This document shows positions 50,724-61,199 of a stretch of DNA of 64,000 bases, in pieces. Each line of letters starts with the position of its first letter. Position 1 is the first letter of the stretch. The stretch covers positions 4,340,001 to 4,404,000 of the forward strand of contig NZ_CP072203.1 of assembly GCF_017654315.1 (NCBI RefSeq). Reading direction: 5' to 3'. The notes beneath the pieces were generated by a model. It was not told the origin of the DNA. It searched no databases and saw only the letters and a list, made by a program, of their open reading frames with translations. A program made the translations under genes and the position numbers. The stretch comes from Gordonia polyisoprenivorans. GTDB lineage: Bacteria; Actinomycetota; Actinomycetes; Mycobacteriales; Mycobacteriaceae.

Positions 50724-51161
50724 GTGCCACATCCGATCATGTTCGACGACGCCGACCCCTTCCTCATCCGCGTACGCGAAGTGGCTCTGACACTCCCCGA
50801 CGCCACCGAGGTGGTCGCGCACGGCCGACCAACATTCCGGTGCGGCAAGATGTTCGGCAACTACGGCGGCGGCGAGAAAGGCGGAATCCGCCACGACCGT
50901 TCGGTGTTGTTCCTCGCCGACCCGGTCGAGCGTGCCGCACTCGTCGAGGATCCGAGGTTTTTCGTCCCCGCGTATTTCGGACCCGCAGGCTGGCTCGGAA
51001 TCCTGCTCGACGACGCCACCGACTGGATCGAGGTCGCCGAGTTACTCGACGCGAGCTACCGCCAGATCGCCCCGAAGCGGTCACTCGCGAAACTCGATGC
51101 CCGAGAGGCCGGCACCACGCTCGCTCGGCGCCATCCCTTGCCGCCGGACTCGTCCCGCTGA
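50724..51161 (+). CDS. MmcQ/YjbR-family protein
   Basis: About 145 aa. YjbR fold features: VREVALTLPDATEVVAHGRP, TFRCGKMFGNYGGGEKGG, VLFLADPVERAALVEDPRFF, GWLGILLDDATDWIEVAELL with a C-terminal SYRQIAPKR. DNA-binding has been suggested for the CyaY-like fold of this family, but no function is established. GAGGAG lies 8 nt before GTG 50724. Confidence 0.8.
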   Translation: MPHPIMFDDADPFLIRVREVALTLPDATEVVAHGRPTFRCGKMFGNYGGGEKGGIRHDRSVLFLADPVERAALVEDPRFFVPAYFGPAGWLGILLDDATDWIEVAELLDASYRQIAPKRSLAKLDAREAGTTLARRHPLPPDSSR

Positions 51162-51196
51162 CGCAAGAAACATTGTCCGATAAAGGTATTTCGTCA

Positions 51197-51217
51197 GTAT
51201 TTCGGATTGCGAATAAC
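51197..51217 (+). promoter_or_regulatory. Imperfect palindrome upstream of the organic-acid transporter
   Basis: GTATTTCG (51197-51204) and CGAATAAC (51210-51217) match at 6 of 8 positions as a dyad around GATTG, in an AT-rich stretch 80 bp before the MFS start. It is a possible operator. Confidence 0.35.
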
Positions 51218-51297
51218 CTGTATTCCGGACGCGGCCGGACTACAGTGGGATTTCTGCCGGGAAAGCGAGATCTGCGACGCCTGTAGGAGATTCGAGC

Positions 51298-52569
51298 ATG
51301 GCAACCTCATCGACCCCGCGGGAGAAACTCACCGCCGATCAGCGCAATTCCTTCGCCGCAGCCTATCTCGGCTGGGCAATGGACGCATTCGACTACTTTC
51401 TGGTCGTCCTGATCTACGCCGAGATCGCCAAGGATTTCGGGGTTCCGCTGACCCGGATGGCGCTGATCACCACCATGACCCTGGTGATGCGACCGGTGGG
51501 CGCGTTCATCTTCGGGTTGTGGGCCGACCGCAAGGGCCGGCGCATCCCACTGATGACCAACGTCGCCTTCTACAGCGTGGTCGGCTTCCTCTGCGCCTTC
51601 GCGCCCGGCTTCTGGGTGTTGATGGTGCTGCGCATGCTCTACGGCATCGGCATGGGCGGCGAATGGGGCCTCGGAGCCGCACTGGCCATGGAGAAGATCC
51701 CGGCCTCCCGCCGAGGCTTCTTCTCCGGCTTTCTACAGAGCGGCTATTCGATGGGCTATCTCTGCGCCGCACTGGCATTCCTGGTTCTCAACACGTGGCT
51801 CGGCCTGAACTGGCGGTGGATGTTCGCGCTGTCGATCATCCCGGCTTTGATCAGCCTGCTCATCCGGGCGCGCGTGGAAGAGTCCGAGGCGTGGAAGGCC
51901 ACACGTGACCGGGTGCGTCAGACCCAGACCACCGCGCGCGAGATCTGGTCGAACCCCGTCATCTGGCGACGCTTTGTCTTCCTGGTCCTGCTGATGACGG
52001 CGTTCAACTGGATGAGTCACGGCACCCAGGATGTCTATCCGACGTTCCTCAAGGCCCACAACGATTCCGGAGCCGGTCTGGCCGCGAGTACCGCAACCTG
52101 GATCGCGGTGATCTACAACGTCGGGGCCATCATCGGCGGCCTGATCGCCGGGGCACTGTCGGAACGGTACGGCCGCAAAACACTGATCATCGCGTGCGCG
52201 GTCCTCGCGCTACCGATCGTGCCGCTGTTCGCCTACTCCTCGACGGCCGGCTACCTTGCACTCGGCGCCTTCCTCATGCAGATGATGGTGCAGGGCGCAT
52301 GGGGTGTTATCCCGGCACACCTCACCGAACTGTCCCCCGACGAGATCCGTGGGTTCTACCCAGGCGTCACCTACCAACTCGGAAACTGCCTGGCCGCCTT
52401 CAATCTTCCGATCCAGGAGGCGGTGGCCGGCAGTCACGGCTATCCGTTCGCGCTGACCGTGACGATCGTCCCGGTCCTGATCGCGGTCATCGTGCTGACC
52501 GCGTTCGGTCGGGAACGCAAGGGCGTGCAGTTCGGCAGTGAGCAGGCCAGCGTCGAAGAAGTCGCCTGA
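51298..52569 (+). CDS. MFS metabolite:H+ symporter (sialate/lactate-type)
   Basis: About 423 aa, 12 helices. N-terminal [20 protein letters not shown], signature loop [15 protein letters not shown] and [20 protein letters not shown] are diagnostic of the MHS/SHS family that takes up carboxylates such as lactate, benzoate or sialate. [14 protein letters not shown] repeats the signature in the second half. GTAGGAGA lies about 7 nt before ATG 51298. Ends 10 bp from convergent metE-like gene. No catabolic gene is adjacent to name the substrate. Confidence 0.85.
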   Translation: MATSSTPREKLTADQRNSFAAAYLGWAMDAFDYFLVVLIYAEIAKDFGVPLTRMALITTMTLVMRPVGAFIFGLWADRKGRRIPLMTNVAFYSVVGFLCAFAPGFWVLMVLRMLYGIGMGGEWGLGAALAMEKIPASRRGFFSGFLQSGYSMGYLCAALAFLVLNTWLGLNWRWMFALSIIPALISLLIRARVEESEAWKATRDRVRQTQTTAREIWSNPVIWRRFVFLVLLMTAFNWMSHGTQDVYPTFLKAHNDSGAGLAASTATWIAVIYNVGAIIGGLIAGALSERYGRKTLIIACAVLALPIVPLFAYSSTAGYLALGAFLMQMMVQGAWGVIPAHLTELSPDEIRGFYPGVTYQLGNCLAAFNLPIQEAVAGSHGYPFALTVTIVPVLIAVIVLTAFGRERKGVQFGSEQASVEEVA

Positions 52570-52579
52570 TGCGACGACT

Positions 52580-53599
52580 TCACAGCGCTTCGGGATCGGC
52601 GGACAGCAACTCCCCGGCGCGGGCGCAGATACTCAGCGCGGTGCGCGCCCAGTCCGGGGACGATCCGGCCAGACCGCATGTGGGGGTCACGATCACGTTG
52701 TCCGACAGCACTTTTCGCGCGAGACCGATGCGGTCGACCAGCTCGGCGAGGGTGGTCGCAACCGTCTCGGCATGGATGGCGGGGTCTGCGTGGTCGCCCG
52801 GCAGGACCCCGGCGACGAGCACATCGCCGCGGTCGATCAGGCCGCCGATCCCGTCGAGTGCCGCGGTGTCCGCAGGTCCGATGCCCGTGACGTCGATACC
52901 GTACGCCACACCCGGGAGTGCGTGCACGAGATCCCATCTCGGCGCGCCGCAGTTGTGCACGATCATCGGCACGTCGAGGTGCTCGCGCACCGCGCGCAAG
53001 TCCTCGGCGACGTCGGCGACCGGAATCGGCGGGATCACGTCGAGCCGGGTCAGCGGCGGCACCCGACCGTCGATCACCGTCCCCACCATCGGCTCGTCGA
53101 GTTGCACGATCACCGAGGCACCCAGCCGGCGGCGGACCTCGCCGACCAGCCCGGCCAGTCCCTCAGCACCGGAGTCGATGAGATCACGCAGCGCGCCCCG
53201 ATCGCGGATGGCCTTGTGCCCGTTGACGAGTTCGATGGACGCGGCCAACGTGAACGGCCCGGCGACCGCGACCTTCACCGGCCGTCCGGTACCGATGAAA
53301 CCGGCAGCATCCCAGATCTCCTCGATCGCGTCGAGATCCGCGGCGAGGAACCCCCGCGCACGTCGCGCCACCGAGGAGCCACGGGCGCCGAGCCGGTAAC
53401 CCCAGGTGGCCGAGTCGATCGGGAGGTCGACGAGCACCGCGGCCATCCGCCCGATCATGTCCGCACCGATTCCGCGAGCCGGCAACTCGGCGAGATGGGC
53501 GAAGTCGAGTTCGCCGTTGATGATCGCCGCAGCCTCGCGCGGGTCGGTGCCCGGCATCGAACCGACACCCGTTCCCACCCCGGTGGGCAGATCGGTCAT
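52580..53599 (-). CDS. MetE C-terminal-like (cobalamin-independent methionine synthase fold) protein
   Basis: About 339 aa, only the catalytic barrel of MetE/UROD type. Zinc ligands fit MIVHNCGAPRWDL (His and Cys) and VTPTCGLAGSS (Cys); QLDEPMVGTVIDGRVPP is typical. The N-terminal half of full MetE is absent, as in Rv3015c and archaeal MetE-like core proteins. The methyl donor is unknown. It starts 4 bp after mnmA and is the third gene of the desulfurase operon. Confidence 0.85.
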   Translation of the reverse strand: MTDLPTGVGTGVGSMPGTDPREAAAIINGELDFAHLAELPARGIGADMIGRMAAVLVDLPIDSATWGYRLGARGSSVARRARGFLAADLDAIEEIWDAAGFIGTGRPVKVAVAGPFTLAASIELVNGHKAIRDRGALRDLIDSGAEGLAGLVGEVRRRLGASVIVQLDEPMVGTVIDGRVPPLTRLDVIPPIPVADVAEDLRAVREHLDVPMIVHNCGAPRWDLVHALPGVAYGIDVTGIGPADTAALDGIGGLIDRGDVLVAGVLPGDHADPAIHAETVATTLAELVDRIGLARKVLSDNVIVTPTCGLAGSSPDWARTALSICARAGELLSADPEAL

Positions 53600-53603
53600 C
53601 GGT

Positions 53604-54743
53604 CTACTCGGCGAGCGACGCCGACACCGGCCGGGCCGCAGATCCCGTGCGCGACGACGTGGAAGCGATTCGGCCCGAACCGAGTACGAGATCACCGTTG
53701 TCGGGATCGGGGAGATACAGCACCGCGGCCTGCCCACGCGCGACACCGGTCAACGGCTCGCCCAGCGCGATCTCGATGAACGGGCCGTCGGGGCCGTCGA
53801 CCGGGGTGGCCACCGCGGGCGCCAGGCCGCCGTGCGCGCGAACCTGAACGGTCACCTCGACGGGCCCATCGGGCGCCTCTCCGGAGCTCCACACCGCGTT
53901 GCGGGTACGGATCGAATACACCTGCAGATGCTCCTCGGAGCCCACGGTGACGGTCCCGGTCTCGGGATCGATGTCGGTGACATAGCGCGGACGACCGTCG
54001 GCTGCGGGCGCCTCGATGCCGAGGCCCTTGCGTTGGCCGATCGTGAAGCCGTGCACCCCGTCGTGATCGGCCAACCGCTCGCCGGTCCCGGCGTCGACGA
54101 CCGCACCCGGCCGCACGCCGATGCGTGCGCCGAGAAATGCGCGGGTGTCGCCGGTGGGGATGAAGCAGATGTCATGCGAATCCGGCTTGGTGGCCACCGA
54201 CAATCCCCGTTGCTCGGCCTCGGCACGGATCGCGGGTTTGGGCGTGTCGCCGACCGGGAACATCGCGCGGTCGAGCTGGTCCTTGGTGAGCACGGCCAGG
54301 ACGTAGGACTGGTCCTTGTCCGGATCGACGGCCCGACGCAGCTGTCCTCCGGACAGGCGCGCGTAGTGGCCGGTGGCCAACGCATCGAAACCCAGGGCCA
54401 TCGCCTTGTCGGCCAGAGCCGCGAACTTGATCTTCTCGTTGCAGGTCAGACACGGATTCGGGGTCTGACCGGCGGCGTAGGCGGCGACGAACTCGTCGAT
54501 GACGTCGTCCTTGAAGCGATCGGCGAAGTCCCACACGTAGAACGGGATACCCAGGACGTCGGCGGCGCGGCGGGCATCGTCGGCGTCCTCGCGCGAGCAA
54601 CATCCCCGCGAGCCGGTGCGCAGGGCACCCGGAGCGGTCGACAACGCCAGATGCACGCCGACGACGTCATGACCGGCGTCGACGGCGCGGGCGGCGGCGA
54701 CCGCCGAGTCGACACCTCCGCTCATGGCTGCCAGGACCCGCAT
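53604..54743 (-). CDS. mnmA: tRNA 2-thiouridine(34) synthase
   Basis: Adenylates and thiolates U34 in Lys, Glu and Gln tRNAs, using sulfur from a cysteine desulfurase. About 379 aa. PP-loop [19 protein letters not shown], catalytic Cys in [15 protein letters not shown] and [10 protein letters not shown] (two Cys of the thiolation site), [16 protein letters not shown]. Its ATG shares one base with the desulfurase stop, so the sulfur donor and user are co-expressed. The frame continues open upstream, but ATG 54743 is the conserved start. Confidence 0.97.
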   Translation of the reverse strand: MRVLAAMSGGVDSAVAAARAVDAGHDVVGVHLALSTAPGALRTGSRGCCSREDADDARRAADVLGIPFYVWDFADRFKDDVIDEFVAAYAAGQTPNPCLTCNEKIKFAALADKAMALGFDALATGHYARLSGGQLRRAVDPDKDQSYVLAVLTKDQLDRAMFPVGDTPKPAIRAEAEQRGLSVATKPDSHDICFIPTGDTRAFLGARIGVRPGAVVDAGTGERLADHDGVHGFTIGQRKGLGIEAPAADGRPRYVTDIDPETGTVTVGSEEHLQVYSIRTRNAVWSSGEAPDGPVEVTVQVRAHGGLAPAVATPVDGPDGPFIEIALGEPLTGVARGQAAVLYLPDPDNGDLVLGSGRIASTSSRTGSAARPVSASLAE

Positions 54744-55948
54744 CACTGCGTCCTTCCGCCGGGCGCCGACACCAGTCCGGCGACGCGGGCACGCTCGACC
54801 ACCTCGCCGATGACGTCGGCGACGGTCTCGATGTCCGACCGGGTCGTGCTCGGGGCCAACGAGAACCGCAGGGAGCCGCGGGCCTCGGCCATGTCGAGAC
54901 CCATCGCCAACAGGACGTGGCTGGCCTGCGCGACGCCCGCCGTACACGCCGAACCGGTCGAACACTCGACGCCGTTGGCGTCGAGCAGCATCAGCAACGA
55001 ATCCCCTTCGCACCCTTCGAAGGACACGTGGACGTTGCCCGGCAGCCGACGCTCGTCGCGCGGTCCGTTGGCGCTCGTGCCGGGAATGTCGAGGATGGTG
55101 GCGAACAATTCGTCGCGCAGTGCGGCGACCGCGACCATCGATTCGGCCAGCTCGGCGGTGGCGATCCGCAGAGCGGTCGCCATACCGACGGCCGCCGCGA
55201 CCGGCTGGGTCCCCGAGCGGACATCGCGCTCGTGGCCTCCCCCGTGGGCCAGCGGCACACACGCCACGTCGCGGCCGAGTAGCAGTGCGCCGACACCCTG
55301 CGGACCGCCGAACTTGTGGGCGGCCACACTCAGAGCCGACAATCCACTCGCCCCGAAGTCGACGGGGATGTGGCCGACGGCCTGCACCGCGTCGGAGTGC
55401 ATGGGAATGCCGAACTCGGTGGCGATCGCGACCAGGTCGGCGATCGGTTCGATCGTCCCGACCTCGTTGTTGGCCCACATGATCGACACCAGGGCGGTCT
55501 CGTCGGCGTGCGCGGCGAGTTCGGCGCGCAGTGCGGCAGGCGAGACAAACCCCGCGTCGTCGACCGGCAGGATGACCAGTTCGGCGCCCTGCGTGGCCAG
55601 CCATTGCGCCGAGTCGACGATCGCGTGGTGCTCGATGGACGAGATCACGACCCGACGGCGTCGGTCGTCGGCCTGGCGTCGTGCCCAGTAGATCCCCTTG
55701 ACCGCGAGGTTGTCGGCCTCGGTACCCCCGCTGGTGAAGATCACCTCCGACGGCCGCGCACCGAGCGAGGCCGCGATCGTCTCCCTGGCCTCCTCGAGCA
55801 GACGCCGCGCCCACCGGCCCGCCCCGTGCAGCGACGAGGCGTTGCCGGGCTGGGCGTAGACGGCATTCATCGCCTCGATGGCCTCGGGGAGCATCGCGGT
55901 CGAGGCGGCGTGATCGAGGTAGACGGGGGCTCGGGTGGGCATGGACAT
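54743..55948 (-). CDS. iscS: Cysteine desulfurase (NifS/IscS type)
   Basis: PLP enzyme converting cysteine to alanine and enzyme-bound persulfide. About 401 aa. [55 protein letters not shown] Lys in [12 protein letters not shown], and active-site Cys in [19 protein letters not shown] 55948 is used, with no obvious Shine-Dalgarno. Leads the operon with mnmA and the metE-like gene, so its main client here is probably tRNA thiolation. Confidence 0.95.
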   Translation of the reverse strand: MSMPTRAPVYLDHAASTAMLPEAIEAMNAVYAQPGNASSLHGAGRWARRLLEEARETIAASLGARPSEVIFTSGGTEADNLAVKGIYWARRQADDRRRRVVISSIEHHAIVDSAQWLATQGAELVILPVDDAGFVSPAALRAELAAHADETALVSIMWANNEVGTIEPIADLVAIATEFGIPMHSDAVQAVGHIPVDFGASGLSALSVAAHKFGGPQGVGALLLGRDVACVPLAHGGGHERDVRSGTQPVAAAVGMATALRIATAELAESMVAVAALRDELFATILDIPGTSANGPRDERRLPGNVHVSFEGCEGDSLLMLLDANGVECSTGSACTAGVAQASHVLLAMGLDMAEARGSLRFSLAPSTTRSDIETVADVIGEVVERARVAGLVSAPGGRTQ

Positions 55949-55996
55949 GTCGTTGCCAAGGATAAACGCGCGCGGGGTCCCAACCAATTCCACATC

Positions 55997-56030
55997 GGCC
56001 CGAAATTCTCGACGGCCCGAGATTCTCGAC
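55997..56030. repeat. Two tandem 17-bp units
   Basis: Copies at 55997-56013 and 56014-56030 differ at one base; the unit begins GGCCCGA and ends TTCTCGAC. It lies in the 115-bp spacer between the FAD oxidase stop and the desulfurase start. Function not evident. Confidence 0.75.
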
Positions 56031-56063
56031 GCGCCGCGTCCCCCCGCGGATGCGGGGATGCGC

Positions 56064-57425
56064 TCAGCGCACCACCTGCCCGACGTGGAAGACCCCGTGC
56101 GGATCGTGTTGGGCGGCGAGTGCGGCGAGCCAGGCGAAGGTGTCCTCGTCATAGCAACGTCGGATGCGCACGGCATCGGCGGACGCCGCGAAGTTCGGGA
56201 GCTCGCCGCCGGTCGCCCAGGGCGCCATCGCGTCGAGGACCCCGGCGCCGGGTGTCGCCTCGGGCCCGCCCGCGAGCCCGATCGTGTACAGATGCGCCGT
56301 CGCGTGACGATGACAGAGTGCGCTGCGCACCGGCGGCTCGTCGGCGAACGCCCCGCCGAGCATGCGGACCTCGACGATCACCGGGCCCGTGCTCGACGCG
56401 GGTCCGGCCGCCGCGAGCAGGGCATCCACGGCGGGTTCGTCCAGCTCACCGAGCAGTACGCCGGCCTCGACGACCGGCATGGGTGTGGTCGGGTCCGCGT
56501 GGATCTCCCCGATACGCGCATACGGCATCACGCCGAGCCCGCCGAGCACCAGCGTGCCGAGTGCGGACAGCCCGGAACAGAGTTCGGCGGCGCGCCCGGG
56601 GTCGCCGACGGCGGCGACCCGCACGGCCACGGTGAGGCGTCCGCCGAGTGGTTCGGGAATCCCCGGCATGGCGGGAAGCCGCATCAGGGCCAACGACGAG
56701 GTGATCTCGCGGGGTAGCTCCGTCGCCCAGAGTCGCCAGCCCCGCACCACGGCCTCTGCCTGCTCACCGTCGAAATACAGTGCACCACCGAATATCTCGG
56801 GAATCGGCAGCAGGTCGATGACCACCTCGACGATGAGCCCGAGAGTGGCCTTGCCACCGCGCAGACCCCAGAACAATTCCGGATTGCACTCCGGTGTCGC
56901 CCGGATCAGAGCGCCGTTGCCGGTGACCACGGTGATCGACCGGACGTGATCCGACGACGCGCCGACCGTGTGCACCAGCGGGCCGATGCCGCCGCCGCTG
57001 AGAAAACCCGCCACCCCGACCGCGGGCGCGGAACCGCACAGTGGCGCCAACCCCAGCGGTGTCGCCGCGTCGAGCACCTGCTGCCACCGCACCCCGGCTC
57101 CGACCCGCGCGGTGCGGGTGGCCGGATCGACCTCGCAGACGTCCAATCCGGTGGTGCGCACCAGGATCGAATGCCCATCGACTCCGGTGGCGCCGTGCCC
57201 GGTGGCCCACACCGACACGGTCATCGAGTTGGCGGCGGCAAAGCCGACGACGGCGGCCACGTCGGCGGCGTCGGCGACATCCACGACCGCCCAGGGGCGT
57301 TGGGCGACGGCGACGTTGAAACCGACGGTGGCATATCCGGGATCGGTGGGGCGGTGCACGCTGCCGCGCACGGCGCGTCGCAGGGCGGCGATGTCGGCCT
57401 GATCGACGCTGCGGGTGGATGTCAT
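56064..57425 (-). CDS. FAD-dependent oxidoreductase of the berberine-bridge (PCMH/VAO) type
   Basis: About 453 aa. FAD-binding PCMH domain: [16 protein letters not shown] (His that links flavin in this family), [60 protein letters not shown] and [19 protein letters not shown]. The Cys normally providing a second covalent FAD bond (in the segment before VGVAGF) is absent, so at most one link is expected. The C-terminus ends [11 protein letters not shown], a loose version of the BBE tail. AGGAG lies 7 nt before ATG 57425. Downstream of the LAL regulator. Confidence 0.85.
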   Translation of the reverse strand: MTSTRSVDQADIAALRRAVRGSVHRPTDPGYATVGFNVAVAQRPWAVVDVADAADVAAVVGFAAANSMTVSVWATGHGATGVDGHSILVRTTGLDVCEVDPATRTARVGAGVRWQQVLDAATPLGLAPLCGSAPAVGVAGFLSGGGIGPLVHTVGASSDHVRSITVVTGNGALIRATPECNPELFWGLRGGKATLGLIVEVVIDLLPIPEIFGGALYFDGEQAEAVVRGWRLWATELPREITSSLALMRLPAMPGIPEPLGGRLTVAVRVAAVGDPGRAAELCSGLSALGTLVLGGLGVMPYARIGEIHADPTTPMPVVEAGVLLGELDEPAVDALLAAAGPASSTGPVIVEVRMLGGAFADEPPVRSALCHRHATAHLYTIGLAGGPEATPGAGVLDAMAPWATGGELPNFAASADAVRIRRCYDEDTFAWLAALAAQHDPHGVFHVGQVVR

Positions 57426-57590
57426 CGGGGATCTCCTGGGGGAAGGGTTGGCCCGGACCGATCGGTGCCGGGGCGACGGCGTTGCTGTCGCCTCACGATG
57501 GTGTTCGGTACCGCTTGGGCGCCTCTTGGAGTGGGCTTGGCGCACTGTCGGAGACCGGCAGGCATGCAACCTCGGAGCGACGAGCCCCGA

Positions 57591-60500
57591 TCAGCGTGGC
57601 GAATCCGGCTCGCCGAGCAGTTCCCGGGCCGCGGCCTCCACCTGCGTGACCTCGAGCCGGCTCGCGGTCTCGACGATCTCGGCGAGTTCGGCGTCACGGC
57701 GAGCCGAACGCGGGCTGCGCTGCGCGGCCAGCAGTCGGCACCGCAACACCGACGGCACCCCACCCTCGCGCTCCGAGAGTTCCCGTGCCGCGGCGAGCGC
57801 CGCCTCCCCCTCCTCGACCCGACCGAGGAGAAAACACACACGCGCCAACGCCAGACCGACCGAGCCGATACAGCCGAGTTGGCCCAGCGTCGCGATACAC
57901 GAGCGGTACGGCGTCAGGTAGTCGGCGAATCGTGCCGCGTGCTCGACGAGTTCGAGATCGGCCACCACATGGGCGAGCAGGACCGCCTGGCACAACGACG
58001 TCCAGATCATCGGCCGATCGTCGGCGAGCCAGGACACGATCATCTGCTCGGCGAGTTCGCGGTCGCCCTCGGCGCCGGCGATCATCGCGATCCCGGCCGC
58101 GAGCAGGATCGCGACCTGGTCGTCGGTGAAGTCGGCGGCGATCATCCGCGCCCACTCCATCGGCGTACGGTCCCCGGTGTCGGCGAGGTCGTCGAGCATG
58201 CCGCGTTCGGCGGCCAGCGCCAGCAGCGCAATGGTGCCGGTCCCCGCGACGTACAGCTCGGTCATCTGATGGACGGTCACCGCCGTGCGGAAGTGGTGTG
58301 TGGCGGTGGCGAAGTCGCCGTGCCACACCGCCAATGATGCTTCCATCCACCGCAATTGGGCGCGCAGGATCGGTAATCGGAGGCGCTCGCTGCCGACGAT
58401 GGCCGTGCGCACCAGGGCCGCGGTCCCGTCGACGTCGCCGAGGGTCATGGTGGCCATGGTCAGCGCGGTGTCGATGATGACCTCGTCGACGGCCTGATCG
58501 GTGTGCGGCAGCGCCCGCAGGCGCTCGGCGAGCGCGAGTGAGGACTCCGCGTACTCGGCCACCCCCGAGTAGGTGATCAGCCGGGCCATCCAGACATCGG
58601 CGGTGATGTCGTCGTCACCGAGGTCCGTGGCGAGGGCATCGGCCCGGGCGAGCAACCCGGCCGGAACCGACGCGTCCTTGTGGTAGCACTGCCCGATCGC
58701 CGACGCCGCGACCACCCGCGCCGACGCGGAAGGATCGGCCGCCACCGCGATCTCGGCGCGATCGAGGAGCGTCTGCAGGGTCTCGTTGTCGACGTGTGGG
58801 CCCACCCACGGCCACGACCCGCCGGCGCGGATCAGAGCGCTCGCGAGTCGCCCGACGGTGGCGGTGGCGCCCTCGGTGATGGCCTGCTGCATCCGCTGCC
58901 CGACACCGTCGAGGACCGTCTCGACGTGTCCGGCTCGGGCTTGGGCGGCGAGCATCCCGATCAACAGGTCGTCGCGCTCCTCGCGGTCGGCCAACCCGGC
59001 CGACTCGTGGGTGCGCAGGGCGGCGCCGAGCCAGTGCGCCGCGCTCTCCGAATCCCACTGTGCGGTGGCCTCGTCGGCGGCCGCACGGCATGCGGCGACG
59101 ACGTCGGCGGGATCGGCCACGGGTAGCGCCTCGAGCAGGTGTGCGGCTCGACGCGATGTCGAGCCCGCGGTGTGCCGCCGCGACAGGATCTCGGCGACCC
59201 GCAGGTGGAGTCGTGCCCGGCGCAGCGGTCGGACACCGGCGAGTGCTTGTTCTCGTAGCAAGGCGTGGGCGAATCGTGCCGAACCGCCCGCTGCGACGAG
59301 GATGCGTTCGTCGATCGCCTCGTCGATCCGGTCGGCGAGGTCACCGACGTCGCGGTCCATCACGGTCGCGAGCAATCCGGCGTCGATGGTCTCGCCGAGC
59401 ACCGCCGCGTGACCGAGAACGTCGAGGACCGCCGGGTCCAGGGTGGCCAGACGACGGTCGAGGACCGACCGGATCGCCGCCGGCACCGCCTCGCTGTGGC
59501 GCTGAGCGGCGGGCAGACGCGAGAACTCGGTGACGAACAGCGGGTTGCCGCCGGTACGACGCATCAGCGTGTCGAGCGCGTCGGCGTCGAGCTCCCCGGC
59601 GTCGGCGTCCTGGGCGGCGACCGCGCGCACGAGGTCGGCAACCCCGGACCGACCGAGTGTCGGGATGTCGATCCCGACTCCCCCGACCCGCGCCACCGCG
59701 GTGCGCAACCGCTGCAGATCGTGGCCGCCCTCACCGTCGCGCGCTGTCACGATCAGCGCGATCGGCACGTCTCGCAGGACGGTCGTCAGGTACGTGAGCA
59801 GACCCAACGTCATCGCGTCCGCCCACTGGGCGTCGTCGACGACGACGGTCAGGCCTTGGTTGCTCGCGGCCTGTTCGAGCATGGTCTGGACGCGGTCGTA
59901 GACCGCGAACCGTGCGGTGTCGGCGTCGACCCCGTCGGGCACCGACAGCACACCCGCCGGGTCGACGCCCAGCGCCCGGCACAGCTGCCGCATGGGCCAC
60001 CAGGCCGGCACCCCCTCGGCGTCGGGGCACCGGACCCACACCACCTCCGAGCCGGTCTCGGCGCCGATGCGCGCGGCCTCCTCGGCCAGCCGCGTCTTGC
60101 CGATCCCCGGCGGCCCACCGAGAAGCAGCCATCGGGTCGGTGACCCCGGCGCGCCGAAAACCGTTCGGATACGCTCGATCTCCGCTGACCGACCGACCAG
60201 CGGAACCTCACGGGCGATCGATCCCGACATCGGTGCATTCGATGCGGCGCCCTCCTCGCCACCGGTCCCGAGCACCGACTGTCCCGACACCGATTCCTCG
60301 GTCGCCGATTCCTCGGGGCCGGCCGGACCGGTCACCGTCACCGCCCCCGACCAGTGCGGTGGCCGCGGCCACGCGGCGATCACCGGATCGTGTCGCAGGA
60401 TTGCGCCGTGCAGGTCGACGAGCTCGGATCCGGGGACCAAGCCCAGCTCGATGTCGAGGACGCGTTGGTGCTCCGCGTAGACCTCCAGCGCCTCGGTCGC

Positions 60501-61199
60501 CCGCCCGGCGCGGTAGAGCGCGGCCATGTGCAGCCAGACGCCCCTGTCACGCAACGGTTCTCGCGATCTCAAGGTGACGATCGCGCCGAGGGCGCCACCG
60601 ATATCCCCCTCCGCCATCAGCGCGCTGATGTGGATCTCCTGGGTGGCCATCAGGTTCTCGTCGAGGGCGGCCGATTCGGCGGCGACCCAGTCGACGTCGT
60701 CGAGTTCACCGCCGAGGAGGTCACCACGCCAGCGATCCAGGGCGGCGGCCGAGTCGGCGAGCGCGTCCGCCCACCGCCCCTCGTCACGAGCGATGCGCGC
60801 GCTGCGGGCCAGCTCGGCGAACTCGGCGACGTCGAGGACATCGGTGCCGAGGTCGATCCGGTAACCCGCCCCCACACGCTCGATGGGCGACGCCTCACCG
60901 CTGTTGCGCAGCGCCCGCCGCAGATTCGAGATGTAGGCCTGCAGACTGGTCGTGGCGGCGACGGGGGGCTGCTCGCCCCACAGGGTGTCGGCGAGCCGAT
61001 CCACCGTGACCACCCAGCCGCGTGCGAGCAACAGCGCCCCGAGCACGGCACGTTGTTTGGGCGGACCGAGGTCGACGGCGACGCGGCCACGACGCATCTC
61101 GAGGGGACCGAGCACCCGATACTCGCGCACGCCGAATTCCTCACTCCCGCCGTCTTCCTCCGGGAGTGTATGCGCCACGGCGGCCCTCGACACGGTCAT
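57591..61199 (-). CDS. Large SARP/LAL-type ATPase regulator (BTAD domain, AAA/NB-ARC-like, TPR)
   Basis: About 1202 aa. OmpR-like winged helix at about 20-100 (REYRVLGPLEMRRGRVAVDL, RLADTLWGEQPPVAATTSLQ), BTAD helical domain at about 105-250 (ELDDVDWVAAESAALDENLM), a linker, then an ATPase: Walker A GGPPGIGKTRLAEEA at about 355-370, Walker B TVVVDDAQWAD near 453. The remainder is TPR-like helices (about 560-1202). AfsR/SARP-LAL regulators activate secondary-metabolism or efflux genes. The start overlaps the stop of the upstream MFS gene by 4 bp, and the FAD oxidase follows after 165 bp. Confidence 0.88.
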   Translation of the reverse strand: MTVSRAAVAHTLPEEDGGSEEFGVREYRVLGPLEMRRGRVAVDLGPPKQRAVLGALLLARGWVVTVDRLADTLWGEQPPVAATTSLQAYISNLRRALRNSGEASPIERVGAGYRIDLGTDVLDVAEFAELARSARIARDEGRWADALADSAAALDRWRGDLLGGELDDVDWVAAESAALDENLMATQEIHISALMAEGDIGGALGAIVTLRSREPLRDRGVWLHMAALYRAGRATEALEVYAEHQRVLDIELGLVPGSELVDLHGAILRHDPVIAAWPRPPHWSGAVTVTGPAGPEESATEESVSGQSVLGTGGEEGAASNAPMSGSIAREVPLVGRSAEIERIRTVFGAPGSPTRWLLLGGPPGIGKTRLAEEAARIGAETGSEVVWVRCPDAEGVPAWWPMRQLCRALGVDPAGVLSVPDGVDADTARFAVYDRVQTMLEQAASNQGLTVVVDDAQWADAMTLGLLTYLTTVLRDVPIALIVTARDGEGGHDLQRLRTAVARVGGVGIDIPTLGRSGVADLVRAVAAQDADAGELDADALDTLMRRTGGNPLFVTEFSRLPAAQRHSEAVPAAIRSVLDRRLATLDPAVLDVLGHAAVLGETIDAGLLATVMDRDVGDLADRIDEAIDERILVAAGGSARFAHALLREQALAGVRPLRRARLHLRVAEILSRRHTAGSTSRRAAHLLEALPVADPADVVAACRAAADEATAQWDSESAAHWLGAALRTHESAGLADREERDDLLIGMLAAQARAGHVETVLDGVGQRMQQAITEGATATVGRLASALIRAGGSWPWVGPHVDNETLQTLLDRAEIAVAADPSASARVVAASAIGQCYHKDASVPAGLLARADALATDLGDDDITADVWMARLITYSGVAEYAESSLALAERLRALPHTDQAVDEVIIDTALTMATMTLGDVDGTAALVRTAIVGSERLRLPILRAQLRWMEASLAVWHGDFATATHHFRTAVTVHQMTELYVAGTGTIALLALAAERGMLDDLADTGDRTPMEWARMIAADFTDDQVAILLAAGIAMIAGAEGDRELAEQMIVSWLADDRPMIWTSLCQAVLLAHVVADLELVEHAARFADYLTPYRSCIATLGQLGCIGSVGLALARVCFLLGRVEEGEAALAAARELSEREGGVPSVLRCRLLAAQRSPRSARRDAELAEIVETASRLEVTQVEAAARELLGEPDSPR

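Noticed and set aside
53406..55691. 761-codon plus-strand frame opposite metE-like, mnmA and the desulfurase
   Set aside because: All three minus-strand genes have catalytic motifs and coupled ends; the plus-strand frame has none.
54744..55814. In-frame extension of mnmA through the desulfurase gene
   Set aside because: Open frame only because of GC bias. The PP-loop begins directly after ATG 54743, and the desulfurase frame is clearly coding.
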